From Bacteroides sp. 51 (GTDB lineage: Bacteria > Bacteroidota > Bacteroidia > Bacteroidales > Bacteroidaceae), in the NCBI RefSeq assembly GCF_010500965.1, contig NZ_QVMI01000033.1, forward strand, positions 1 to 64,000: a DNA stretch of 64,000 nt, read 5' to 3'. A program made the translations under genes and the position numbers. The notes beneath the pieces are model-generated. The model saw only the letters and a program-made list of their open reading frames with translations, was not told the DNA's origin and made no database searches. The stretch's first letter is position 1; the number at the start of each line of letters is the position of its first letter. Shown here in pieces: positions 41,774-50,602 of this stretch.

Positions 41774-42865
41774 ATGATTAAGAAAGAAAGTGCCTCCAAA
41801 AGCTGGATTGAAGCCGTTTCCAAGAAAGAAAGGAATGCGGATAAGATTCTTGTGGAAAAAGTTGTCAGGGCACTCATGCTCTTGGAGGGATTAGCCACAT
41901 CTGATTTAGAGTTCGTTTTTAAAGGGGGAACCGCTTTGCTGCTGTTGTTAGGTACCGAAAAACGTCGTTTGTCCATAGATATTGACATAATTGTTCCGGA
42001 CAAAGAAAAAAGTTTGGAGGATATTCTTGATAAAATATGCAAGGATTACGGATTCACCCGCTATGAAAAACAGGAACGGAAAGTGAAGTCAAAAATTGAC
42101 AAAGATCATTACCAGATCTTTTTTGAATCGGTAGTGGAAGGAAAAGAATCATACGTATTGTTGGATGTGTTGAGAGAAGATATTCACTACACTACGATAA
42201 CGGAAGTATTCATTGCAGGTTCTTTTGTTGATACGACAGGGGAACTGGCAAAGGTAAATGTTCCCGATTTCAACAACATTCTCGGAGATAAATTGACTGC
42301 TTTTGCGCCAAATACCACTGGAATACCTTACCTGAAAGGAGAAAAGGAAATGGGTATGGAAATTATCAAGCAATTATACGATATAGCTTGTTTATGTGAC
42401 CGTATAGACAATCCGGTAATTGTGGCCGAGGTGTTTACTTCTTTTGCTAAAACGGAGATTGCTTATCGACATGATAAATGCTCTGTTACTGATGTTTTGG
42501 AAGATATCATTGATAATGCTTTGGAAATATGCTTGCGTGGTAATCACGGAAAAGCGAATTTCGAGATACTACAGAAAGGTATAATTCAGGTTCGAAGCTT
42601 TATATATTCAGAACCTTTTCATCTTGAGAAGGCGATAACCTGTGCTGCTAAAGCAGCTTATATCGCAACATTGATTAAGTATGGGAAAACAGAAATAAAG
42701 CGATATAGCCCAGATATTTTGCCTGAATTAATTGGCTGGCAGATAACAGAACCAATGAACACCAAACTGAATAAGATTAAAAAGTCTGACAGGGACGCTT
42801 TCTTCTATCTGTATCAGATTTATGATATAATGCAAAATTCAATAAACAATAATGAAAAGGCATAG
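41774..42865 (+). CDS. AbiEii-type nucleotidyltransferase toxin
   Basis: A 363-aa DNA polymerase beta-like nucleotidyltransferase with the AbiEii signature: K50-GGTAL (50-55), then S67-x-D69-x-D71 ('RLSIDIDIIVP'). AbiEii toxins transfer nucleotides and stop growth of phage-infected cells. The next helical domain and the length are normal for the family. With the AbiEi gene it forms a type IV toxin-antitoxin system that may also stabilise the element. Confidence 0.9.
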   Translation: MIKKESASKSWIEAVSKKERNADKILVEKVVRALMLLEGLATSDLEFVFKGGTALLLLLGTEKRRLSIDIDIIVPDKEKSLEDILDKICKDYGFTRYEKQERKVKSKIDKDHYQIFFESVVEGKESYVLLDVLREDIHYTTITEVFIAGSFVDTTGELAKVNVPDFNNILGDKLTAFAPNTTGIPYLKGEKEMGMEIIKQLYDIACLCDRIDNPVIVAEVFTSFAKTEIAYRHDKCSVTDVLEDIIDNALEICLRGNHGKANFEILQKGIIQVRSFIYSEPFHLEKAITCAAKAAYIATLIKYGKTEIKRYSPDILPELIGWQITEPMNTKLNKIKKSDRDAFFYLYQIYDIMQNSINNNEKA

Positions 42866-43346
42866 ATGATATATAAATCGCAGTACATGAAGTAGGATGT
42901 ATTAGAGCCAAAGTTACTCCACGTATGATTTTACATTTTCCGTTGATCCGTCGACACGGGGATATGTAAACCGCCATTCCATGACTATAAACAACAAAAA
43001 CGCTGGTATTGAACGTGGAAATTTGCTTGAGGTAGTTAAGAAATTCAATATAAAAGGGGGATGATTCCCTCATGGAAAAGGCGATCAGTGTTGTTAGCGA
43101 CTACCCGCGATTTACACAAACGGCAGGGATTAAAAAAACAATTAATTCGGCTATCAGACATGCTACTTTACCATTTCTTTTTCCAGAATGGATCATGAAA
43201 GAAGCCGAGCGGAAAAATCCGCCTCGTGTTTTATGTTCCTTTTTCCTGTTTTCGACAGTGGTTCCTTTTTGTTTTTCAACTAACTGATTTTCAATCGATT
43301 AATTTTTCAAATTTGCCAATTTGGGTGTCCCGTTGTATATTTGTGG
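42866..43346. other. 480-bp gap between AbiEii and the IS transposase gene
   Basis: No convincing gene. A 27-codon frame beginning MTINNKNAGIERG ends at 43065 and may be a relic. From 43096 the 149-bp direct repeat begins and from 43245 the IS left end. The short frame 43072-43287 runs through the repeat into the IS and is not a gene. Confidence 0.4.
43096..43244 (+). repeat. 149-bp direct repeat flanking the IS, left copy
   Basis: Identical, base for base as far as I can compare, to 44897-45045. The IS lies exactly between the copies. The segment contains the hairpin GCGGAAAAATCCGC, which serves as terminator of the gene at 45032-45718 in the right copy. A long target-site duplication is the simplest explanation. 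Confidence 0.9.
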
Positions 43347-44896
43347 ATGTTTATCCGTCAAAAGCGCAATAAATCAGGGAGCATAAGTGTCCAAATAATA
43401 AGCAAATCTGGAGGTAGATACAGAGTTGTTGAGAGTATTGGTTCGGGCAAAAAAAGCGAACAGGAAATATCCACTCTTATGCTTAAAGCCCGTTCGATAT
43501 TGAAGCAGCTCAACGGGAACTTGGAGTTATTTGCGGATGAAGAAGAAACACAATACGAACACATACTATCCTCCATTAGTAACAATCAGGTACAAGTTAT
43601 TGGTCCCGAGTTGATTTATGGTCGTTTATTCGACAAGATTGGTTACGATCGAATAGAAGATAAACTATTCCGTCATTTGGTTATCACCCGTTTGTACAAT
43701 CCGGGTAGCAAGCTAAAAACAATTGATTACCTGCGTAATTATTTAGGTGAGAATTGGGAGATTCATAATATTTATCGTTTTCTGGATAAATTAAACGATA
43801 GGTTCAAGTCGGAAGTTGAAGATATTAGTTTTGCTCACACTAAACGCGTACTAAAAGGTAAAGTTAGCGTTGTATTTTATGACATGACTACTCTTTACTT
43901 TGAATCCAGTGATGAAGACGATCTTCGCAAAACCGGATTTTCCAAGGATGGGAAGCATCAGTGCCCTCAAATCTTTTTAGGTTTATTGGTAGGAGCAGGA
44001 GGTAATCCAATAGGTTATGACTTGTTTGAGGGCAATATCTTTGAAGGACACACCCTGATTCCTACATTGGAAAAGTTCGAGCATCGCTTTTCTCTAAAGA
44101 AACCCATTGTGATTGCCGATGCAGGTCTGTTATCAAAGGCCAATATAGTTCTTTTAGAAGAGAGCGGATACAAGTATATCCTTGGAGGAAGACACAAGAA
44201 TGAATCAAACGAGATTCAAACTCAGATATTAAATTTATCGTTAAAGAATGGAGAATGTGCCGTTATTAAGAAGTCTAAAAATCAGCGGATTATAGTATCT
44301 CTTTCGGAAAAACGCGCATACAAAGATCAGGAGAATAGGCAAAGGGGGCTTAGAAAGTTGGAGAAAAGGATAGGAAGCGGAAAACTAACCAAAGCCAGCA
44401 TCAATAACCGAGGATACAATAAATACCTTCGAATGGAAGGCGATGTTCGTATAGAGATTGATTATGAGAAATTTGAAGGTGATGCCAGATGGGATGGAAT
44501 CAAAACTTTTGTGACTAATAGTAGGTTGAAAGCTCAGGAAATTATCGACAATTACCGGCAGTTGTGGTTTATTGAGAGAGCGTTTAGAATGAATAAAACC
44601 GATCTGAGAATAAGACCAATATACCATCGTTTAAGGAATAGAATAGAGGCGCATATTTGCATCTCCTTTACAGCATACACTATCATGCTGGAATTAGAAC
44701 GAATACTAAAGAACAACAAGTCCGAAATAACACTCAAACAAGCTGGAGAATTAACAAAAAGAATGTATCAAATAAATGTAATGCTACCCTCATCGGGAAA
44801 GATGAGACAATATCCGCTTGCAATGGATGAGAAGCAAACGGAATTATACAAATTAGTACTCAAAAATTCTTAGGGTGTCCCATTGGCGAAAACAGG
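43245..44896 (+). mobile_element. IS1634-family insertion sequence, intact
   Basis: About 1652 bp with terminal inverted repeats: left end CCTGTTTTCGACAGTGG (from 43245), right end as reverse complement CCTGTTTTCGCCAATGGG (to 44896). One transposase gene fills it. It is flanked by a perfect repeat of about 149 bp. IS1634 itself is known for long, variable direct repeats at its target. Perfect flanks indicate a recent insertion. Confidence 0.88.
43347..44873 (+). CDS. IS1634-family DDE transposase
   Basis: About 508 aa from the MFIRQKRNKSGSISV start (an ATG two codons earlier is possible). Domain order is of the IS4/IS1634 type: an N-terminal DNA-binding part, first catalytic Asp in 'VFYDMTTLYFES', second in 'VIADAGLL' and Glu in 'FIERAFRMNKTDL' (YREK-like region). 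It is intact, unlike the related copy at 45959-47508 with which it shares the whole fold but is clearly diverged. Confidence 0.92.
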   Translation: MFIRQKRNKSGSISVQIISKSGGRYRVVESIGSGKKSEQEISTLMLKARSILKQLNGNLELFADEEETQYEHILSSISNNQVQVIGPELIYGRLFDKIGYDRIEDKLFRHLVITRLYNPGSKLKTIDYLRNYLGENWEIHNIYRFLDKLNDRFKSEVEDISFAHTKRVLKGKVSVVFYDMTTLYFESSDEDDLRKTGFSKDGKHQCPQIFLGLLVGAGGNPIGYDLFEGNIFEGHTLIPTLEKFEHRFSLKKPIVIADAGLLSKANIVLLEESGYKYILGGRHKNESNEIQTQILNLSLKNGECAVIKKSKNQRIIVSLSEKRAYKDQENRQRGLRKLEKRIGSGKLTKASINNRGYNKYLRMEGDVRIEIDYEKFEGDARWDGIKTFVTNSRLKAQEIIDNYRQLWFIERAFRMNKTDLRIRPIYHRLRNRIEAHICISFTAYTIMLELERILKNNKSEITLKQAGELTKRMYQINVMLPSSGKMRQYPLAMDEKQTELYKLVLKNS

Positions 44897-45045
44897 AGCG
44901 ACTACCCGCGATTTACACAAACGGCAGGGATTAAAAAAACAATTAATTCGGCTATCAGACATGCTACTTTACCATTTCTTTTTCCAGAATGGATCATGAA
45001 AGAAGCCGAGCGGAAAAATCCGCCTCGTGTTTTATGTTCCTTTTT
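44897..45045 (+). repeat. 149-bp direct repeat flanking the IS, right copy
   Basis: Copy of 43096-43244. It contains the last codons and terminator hairpin (GCGGATTTTTCCGC on the minus strand) of the 45032-45718 gene, so this copy joins the original downstream sequence of the target while the left copy is the duplicate. Confidence 0.9.
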
Positions 45046-45718
45046 CTTCGTTTTTTATATCCCATTGAGAAATATGCCAAGAGTCATAATATTTGTTTCC
45101 TAACAAGCTGAACCTGCCTGTCTGCCCTGTTTGGTCTGCATACTGTTTAGCCTCCAAGATTGAGGAAAACTCCCCCAATTTTTTGAAACCGATAAATAGC
45201 TTGTATTTATCGCTATTTTCCCCATGTTTTTTTACTTCTTCCTGTAACATATCATATAATATTTGATAATTTTCTTTCTTTTGTTCTAACTTGCTATATG
45301 CCTTTTGTAATTGCTCGTCCGTTTCTATATTGAAAAACAGATTGCATTTATTGCAGTCGATGTATCGGGCAATTGCTCTTTCGGCCTTGGTTATTTGTGC
45401 CTTTGCCGAAGCTACTTTCCCCAATATAAAGTCAAAACCTGTATGTAAGCCTGTTCGCTTGTCGTAATAGCAAAACGTTAGGTCTATGTTCTTTCGTGGG
45501 TACTTACATATTAACTTAGCCTTTCGCCAGTTAATCAGCCACCGCCAACGGCCTAACATATTACAAGGTATGTCTATCGCATGAAGAACCTCCCGACTTC
45601 TGTCAGGGTTGCGGATTTCAAAGGAGATATATACCCAATGCTCAATTTTCAGTTCCCGTTCTGCTTTTGCAAGGTCTTTTGCTTCTTGCATCCAATCTTC
45701 CATTCTTTCCTGTGCCAT
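45032..45718 (-). CDS. Hypothetical element-borne protein
   Basis: About 228 aa, soluble, rich in lysine, glutamate and aromatic residues, with a coiled-coil region around residues 95-170. No family recognised. The ATG at 45718 (MAQERMEDWM) is preferred over one three codons earlier. It lies 26 bp downstream of a truncated reading frame of the same strand, with which it probably formed an operon. The last codons lie inside the IS target duplication but are unaltered. Confidence 0.6.
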   Translation of the reverse strand: MAQERMEDWMQEAKDLAKAERELKIEHWVYISFEIRNPDRSREVLHAIDIPCNMLGRWRWLINWRKAKLICKYPRKNIDLTFCYYDKRTGLHTGFDFILGKVASAKAQITKAERAIARYIDCNKCNLFFNIETDEQLQKAYSKLEQKKENYQILYDMLQEEVKKHGENSDKYKLFIGFKKLGEFSSILEAKQYADQTGQTGRFSLLGNKYYDSWHISQWDIKNEEKGT

Positions 45719-45743
45719 GATACCCACAATTTGTGTTATTTAA

Positions 45744-45931
45744 TTATGCTGCTATTCTCTTTTGAATGAGATTGATGTTTTTGTTTACAAGATTGATAAT
45801 ACGTTCGTGATACTCCGTGTTGGAATTGCATGCACCCCTGCTTTGAACTACTTGGAATGTCTTTAATGATACCTCTATGGTTTCAATACGCTTTCCGTTA
45901 ATGGTTGCCGAAAGTATCAGCGAGTTCTCTT
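45744..45931 (-). pseudogene. C-terminal fragment of an element gene, cut by an IS
   Basis: An open frame of about 61 codons in the sense of the next gene, ending VNKNINLIQKRIAA. Its internal 'TINGKRIETIEVSLKTF' and 'HERIINLVNKNI' look like a conserved protein end rather than chance. No start codon is present, and the frame runs into the end of the second IS at 45932, so the 5' part is lost. It lies just upstream of the 45032-45718 gene. Confidence 0.55.
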
Positions 45932-45958
45932 CCTGACTTCGTCAATGCGTCACCCTCC

Positions 45959-47508
45959 TCATTTTTCCTTATCCGGCCTATCAAACAGAGGCTGTATCGC
46001 TCTGTGCTTATCAGTTAGGAATAGTGTCTTGGTGTAGAATCCCCCATTTTCAGGCAACTCCACTCTGATGGTAGTGATTGTTTTGGCTGCATCAAGTACC
46101 TTGCCTACACTTAGAGGTATTCCTTTCTCATGAATGATTCGTTCTAATTCTTTATATACCTTATAGGCAATAAAGCAAATACAAACATGAGATTCTATTC
46201 TTCTTTCTGTAAAGTGGAACATAGGTCGCATTTCTAATGAGCCTTTTGATATACGAAAAGCTCTTTCTACAACCCATAAGCCGTGGTATTCAGCAATAAC
46301 TCTGTCTGCCTCCAAAGAGGTATTGGTAATATATCCTTTTAATCCATCCCAAAGGCTGTCTTCGGCAATCTTTTGTTCGTTGATAACAACCTCTATATTC
46401 TTACTAATCTCAAGGAATTTATTGTAACCACGCTTATTAACCTGTTGTTTGGTCAACTTTCCGCTTTTGCAAGCCTTTCGCAATCGAGCAATACCTCGTT
46501 CTCTATTGTAGGCATCTTTCTTGGCTCTTGTTTCAGAGTAATGGAGGATAAGACGTTCTCCATTATTGCGTTTGTATTCATGAGAGCGATAATTCTCCTT
46601 ATTCTGCTCAAGTATCCAATTCTTCAATTCTTGACTTGCTGCCCTTCGCTTTTGATACGAGCTCCAATAACGTATTTATAACCGGCTTTGCGCAATAATT
46701 CTACGTTTGTTCTATTCATCAATCCTGAATCTGCCACAACTATAAAGTCTTCCCCAAGTGCAAAACGCTGCTTGAAGTCATCTATCAAAGGTATCATCGT
46801 GTAACCTTCATATTGGCTTCCGTTGAACAATGAATACGATAACGGATAACCGCCTTCACTAACCAACAAGCCAAGTACAACTTGCGACTCGGCAGTCTTT
46901 CCATCCTTTGAGAAACCGGGCTCTCGTAACTCATCTGTCTTTGCCGATTCAAAGTAGAGAGTAGTAACATCATAAAACATTAAGCCAATCTTACCTCCAA
47001 GGACTTTTTGCGTATGTGCTACGCTAATTTGCTGTACTAATACCTGTTGAGTATTGTACAGTTTGTCCATATATCGATAGATATGATTTAGGTCTATATC
47101 TTCATCATAATAAGACTTAAGATATTCTGTGGTAGCGAGTTTGCTCGCAGGTTGAGATACACGCGCAGTAACAAGATGACGCAATATCTCGTCAGGTATG
47201 CGATTGAAGCCAATATCATCATAGATGCGGTCAAGAAGCAACTGAGTCCCGTTAATCAATACGGCATCCATATTGTCGATTACTCGCTTGGTCTCTTCAA
47301 TCTCCCGGTCTTTATTATTTTCGAAGTCAAGATCTTGTTGACCGTTATAGGTTCTTAGCCACCGGAGGGCTGTTTGATAAAGATTTTGCGCTTCACTCTC
47401 TGTCTGAGCAACACCAAAGCTCTTTACCTCCTTGAATTGCCCGTGTGATTTACTTACCACAACAATACTTATGCTTCCTGAGCGATTCTTTTTCTTCCGT
47501 ACAAACAT
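45959..47508 (-). pseudogene. IS1634-family transposase, frameshifted
   Basis: Two frames (47508-46624 and 46627-45959) together cover a full transposase. The N-part has 'LMFYDVTTLYFES' and 'VVADSGLMN', and the C-part has 'WVVERAFRISKGSLEM'. The break is an 8-bp tandem duplication, CAATTCTT twice at 46617-46632 on the plus strand. Removing one copy restores the frame GQQVKN-WILEQ. The element is therefore probably inactive unless complemented by its neighbour. Confidence 0.85.
46617..46632 (+). repeat. 8-bp tandem duplication that breaks the transposase
   Basis: CAATTCTT CAATTCTT. A single copy would keep the transposase frame open, so the duplication is the cause of the frameshift. Slippage during replication is a likely origin. 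Confidence 0.8.
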
Positions 47509-47623
47509 AGGGTAAAGGTACGTATTTTACGCTTGCGTCACCCAAAGTCACCCATTTTTATAAGCTAATATGCTGATTATCATTGTGCGCTATATGATGG
47601 CAAGGAAAAGTGATGAAGTCAGG

Positions 47624-47951
47624 AGGATATATTGTCTCAAACCCTTTTGATTTGAATACTTTTTTCGATTGTTTATTTGAGAAAAAACTCGTCAGGGACG
47701 AAAGTCTGAAACAAATGACCACAGTAACGGACAATTTTGGTTTGGGTTTGATACAGGTCCCATTTTATGACATGAAAGGTTATGGATATACAGGTGGAAT
47801 AGACGGTTTTCAAGCAACTACATTTTATTTCACTACAGAAAAAGTATCTATTGCACTGACCTCAAATGGCGTCGCCTATCCGTTAAACGACATTATACTG
47901 GGAGTATTGAGTACTTATTTCGGGAAAGAGTGGCAACTACCTCAAATGTAG
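47624..47951 (+). pseudogene. C-terminal fragment of a beta-lactamase-like serine hydrolase
   Basis: About 108 codons in one frame: 'GGYIVSNPFDLNTFFDCLF' at the start matches the typical 'GGI.ST..DL..F...L' region of class-C-like penicillin-binding hydrolases, followed by 'GYGYTGGIDGFQA'. The catalytic SxxK and YxN parts would lie upstream and are missing, cut by the IS right end at 47623. It is a remnant of the original gene; an apparent ATG at 47610 lies in the IS. Confidence 0.7.
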
Positions 47952-48310
47952 ATAATTATCCATATCCTGCTAAGGGCAATCTTGTGCCATGCTTAAGGCA
48001 ATTTTGTGCGCTGCTTATGGTAGAAAAGTGCGGTGCTTATGGCACCAGAGTGCACTTAGCATGGCAGCAGAGTGCATTCGCGATGTCACAACTGTGCCAA
48101 AGGCGGTTGGCACAGTTGTGACAAAAGTGGTTGCAAAACTGAGCCAAAGGCAACGCACTTCTTTGTCAAAAGCAGCACACTTTACGAACAGTTACTTATC
48201 AGATGGGGTTATGAGGTTTGAACCGCAGAGTTACGCGGAGTTTTCATTGCGTTGCCGCATGGAAATTAAAAACTCCGCGTAACTCTGTGTAACTCTGCGG
48301 TTCAAAATCT
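47952..48310. other. 359-bp region of stacked inverted repeats
   Basis: No gene. It contains a row of hairpins. One is a GGTGC/GCACC hairpin near 48027-48045. A perfect 16-bp inverted repeat is at 48085-48100/48107-48122 with a 6-base loop. A long imperfect palindrome at 48217-48306 has arms TTTGAACCGCAGAGTTAC and the complement. Related short units (AGCAGAGTGCA) recur. The last palindrome may terminate the glycan operon. Confidence 0.6.
48217..48306. terminator. Long palindrome, probable bidirectional terminator
   Basis: Arms from TTTGAACCGCAGAG (48217 on) and CTCTGCGGTTCAAA (to 48306) fold through GCGGAGTTTT/AAAACTCCGC with a small bulge and a tandem GTAACTCTG. It lies just 4 bp past the GH3 stop. 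Confidence 0.5.
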
Positions 48311-50593
48311 TTAGATAGTAACAGTAGCTTTCAGCGGCAACGTGGCCGAAGAGCCGCCCACCAGAACCTCAATCGTTCCGTTTTCCAGTTTCCAGCCGTT
48401 TGCAGCCTCGTCCCAGTAGCGCAATTCCGCAACCGGCACCTCGAGCGTAACGGTCTGCGTGTTGCCCGCGCCGAGCGTGACCCGCTGGAAAGCTTTCAGT
48501 TCCTTTTCCGGCCATTCCACTTTCGCGCCGGGGCGACGGACGTAAAGTTGAACCACTTCATCGGCCTCCATTACGCCTTTATTGGTTATATCGAAGCTGA
48601 TTTTAATCACATCATCTGCGCCATATTTGTTCTTATCGCTTTTGATATTGGCATATTCAAAACTTGCGTAAGACAGCCCGTGGCCGAAAGGATAAAGCAC
48701 CGGTACGTTCTTCGTATCGAACCAGCGGTATCCCACCAGCAGACCTTCGGAATAGTACGCCTTAGGTGAGCGGACGTTCTCGTCGTACTCCGTTTCGCCA
48801 ACGATATCGTGACGGAACTGGGCGGCAAAGACATCGCCGTCGGTCACCACATCATTCGAGAAGTTGCCCAGGGCGAAAGCAGGCGAATCTTCCAGTTTCA
48901 GCGGATAAGTGAAAGGTAGCTTGCCCGATGGCGAAATATTGCCTAGCAGCACATCGGCCAACGCATGCCCGCCTTCAAGGCCGTTCCACCAGGCCTGTAC
49001 AACGGCGTTAGATTTCTCGTCAACTACCCTCAAATCGCATGGGCCGCCGGATACGACTACGGTTACGATATTCGGGTTCACCTCGGCCAGCCGGGCGATG
49101 ATGATATCCTGGCTCACGGGCAATAGAATGTTTTCGCGGTCGATGCCCTCGCTCTCGATGAACTTGTTAGTTCCGGCGAAGAAGAGAACCAGGTCGGCAC
49201 CCCGGGCGGCGGCAATGGCTTCTGCCAGCAATTTAGCGTCGGGCGCTTCATCGAGAGTCTGGGCTATCTCGGTCGTGCCGGCGCGGTACCCGGCAAACAT
49301 GCCCATGTAGTGCTTGTAGGCGGGGGCATAGCTGATTTCCACACCCTTGCCGATGCGGTTTTTGAGCCCTTGCAGCGGGGTGATTTCGTAAGGTGTCTTG
49401 GCGCCGGCTCCCATCCCGCCCGAGGCGGTGGTGGCGGTGGCATTGAGTCCGATAACGGCTATCTTCTTCACCTTGGCGGTGTTGATGGGCAGCACGGCTC
49501 CCTCGTTCTTAAGCAATACGATGGATTTGGCGGCCACATTGTAAGCCACTTGCTGTTGCTCCTTCTGTGAGATTTTAACGGTGTTGGCCTTGTCGTCCGC
49601 AATGGGTTCGATGGCAAAGCGCAGGCGGAGGATTTCGCGCACTTTGTCGTCGACAATGCTTTCGTTGAGCTTGCCCGCGCGCACGGAATCAATCAGTGCG
49701 GGGCCGAAGTAATTATCGCCCGTCATCTGCACGTCAAGTCCGCCGAGGGCGGCGCCCATGGTGCTGTGGGTTCCTCCCCAGTCGGAAACGGTCATGCCTT
49801 TGAAGCCCCATTCGCCGCGGAGGATAACGTTGTTCAGGTGGTTGTTTTCGGAGCCGTAGTAGCCGTTCACCTTGTTGTAAGCAGGCATCACGCTCATGGC
49901 ACCACCCTCTTTCACGGCCGCCTCGAAGGCTTTAAGGTAAATTTCGCGCATCGGCCGCTCGGCGATGATGACGTCGACGCTACCGCGGTTCGTCTCCTGG
50001 TTGTTCAGGGCGTAGTGCTTGAGGCAGGCGGCGGTCCCGGCGTCCTGCATCCCTTTGGTGTAGCCCACGGCGAGTACGGCGTTGAGGGCGGGGTCTTCGC
50101 TGAAATACTCGTACGTACGCCCGCCAATCGGCAGTCGCTGGATGTTCATCGCCGGGCCGAGGATGATGTCTTTCCCACGGCGGCGGGCTTCGGTTCCGAG
50201 GGCGTTACCGTAGTCGTAGGCGAGGTCGTACGACCAGGTGGCGGCCAGTGCCGAGCCGGTCGGGTAGTAGGTGGCCGAGTCGGTTGTCCAGCCGAGGGGG
50301 CGGAAGCCGTCGCCAATTTCTTCGCGCACGGCGAAGGGTCCGTCGGCGTATTTAATGTCCGGGATGCCCAGACGGGGAACACCCTCGGACGACATGATGG
50401 TTTTGCTGTGGAGCATCTCGACCTTTTCCTCGAGGGACATGTCGGCAATGATTTCGTTGATCTTTTTATCGTTCACAGTAAGCTTCTCCTGCGGGGAGCG
50501 AGGCGCTCCGGCCGGGTTTCCCTGCGGGGTCTGGCAGGAGGTTACGGCGGCTATTGACATGAATAGCGTAGCGGTTCTGATGGTTTGGTTCAT
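48311..50593 (-). CDS. GH3 family beta-glycosidase, lipoprotein
   Basis: A 760-aa protein with a lipobox-like signal (VTSC, C20). The GH3 N-terminal TIM-like domain follows (nucleophile D271 in 'MTVSDWGG'), with the alpha/beta sandwich and a C-terminal fibronectin-type III domain ('EVVQLYVRRPGAKVEWPEKEL'). GH3 enzymes remove terminal beta-linked glucose or xylose, here on the outer-membrane periplasmic face. A GC-rich in-frame insertion encodes GAPRSP at residues 29-34, shared with two other genes of the operon. It is the last gene of the operon (9 bp behind the esterase). Confidence 0.93.
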   Translation of the reverse strand: MNQTIRTATLFMSIAAVTSCQTPQGNPAGAPRSPQEKLTVNDKKINEIIADMSLEEKVEMLHSKTIMSSEGVPRLGIPDIKYADGPFAVREEIGDGFRPLGWTTDSATYYPTGSALAATWSYDLAYDYGNALGTEARRRGKDIILGPAMNIQRLPIGGRTYEYFSEDPALNAVLAVGYTKGMQDAGTAACLKHYALNNQETNRGSVDVIIAERPMREIYLKAFEAAVKEGGAMSVMPAYNKVNGYYGSENNHLNNVILRGEWGFKGMTVSDWGGTHSTMGAALGGLDVQMTGDNYFGPALIDSVRAGKLNESIVDDKVREILRLRFAIEPIADDKANTVKISQKEQQQVAYNVAAKSIVLLKNEGAVLPINTAKVKKIAVIGLNATATTASGGMGAGAKTPYEITPLQGLKNRIGKGVEISYAPAYKHYMGMFAGYRAGTTEIAQTLDEAPDAKLLAEAIAAARGADLVLFFAGTNKFIESEGIDRENILLPVSQDIIIARLAEVNPNIVTVVVSGGPCDLRVVDEKSNAVVQAWWNGLEGGHALADVLLGNISPSGKLPFTYPLKLEDSPAFALGNFSNDVVTDGDVFAAQFRHDIVGETEYDENVRSPKAYYSEGLLVGYRWFDTKNVPVLYPFGHGLSYASFEYANIKSDKNKYGADDVIKISFDITNKGVMEADEVVQLYVRRPGAKVEWPEKELKAFQRVTLGAGNTQTVTLEVPVAELRYWDEAANGWKLENGTIEVLVGGSSATLPLKATVTI
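50484..50521 (-). repeat. In-frame GC-rich hairpin element, copy 1
   Basis: Core GGAGC-GAGGC-GCTCC on the plus strand, flanked by CTCCTGC and GGCCGGGTTT. It sits in the coding sequence of the GH3 gene close to its N-terminus and encodes ...AGAPRSP. The stem changes are compensated against copies 2 and 3 (GGGGC/GCCCC). Confidence 0.6.
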
Positions 50594-50602
50594 AATATAT
50601 TG

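Larger units (their letters stand above)
45932..47623 (-). mobile_element. Second IS1634-family element with broken transposase
   Basis: About 1692 bp. Terminal inverted repeats: in its own orientation the left end is CCTGACTTCATCACTTTTCC (at 47623) and the right end, reverse complement, CCTGACTTCGTCAATGCGTC (at 45932). The transposase gene inside is frameshifted. No direct repeat of the flanks was found, and both flanks are cut genes, so a deletion probably followed insertion. Confidence 0.8.

Noticed and set aside
43072-43287. 71-codon plus-strand frame before the IS transposase
   Set aside because: It runs through the 149-bp repeat into the IS left end, and the same bases on the right copy end the opposite-strand gene. 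No protein-like features.
45946-47543. TGCGTCACCC occurring at both ends of the second IS in direct orientation
   Set aside because: Considered as a target duplication, but both copies lie inside the terminal inverted repeats CCTGACTTC, so they are internal IS sequence.
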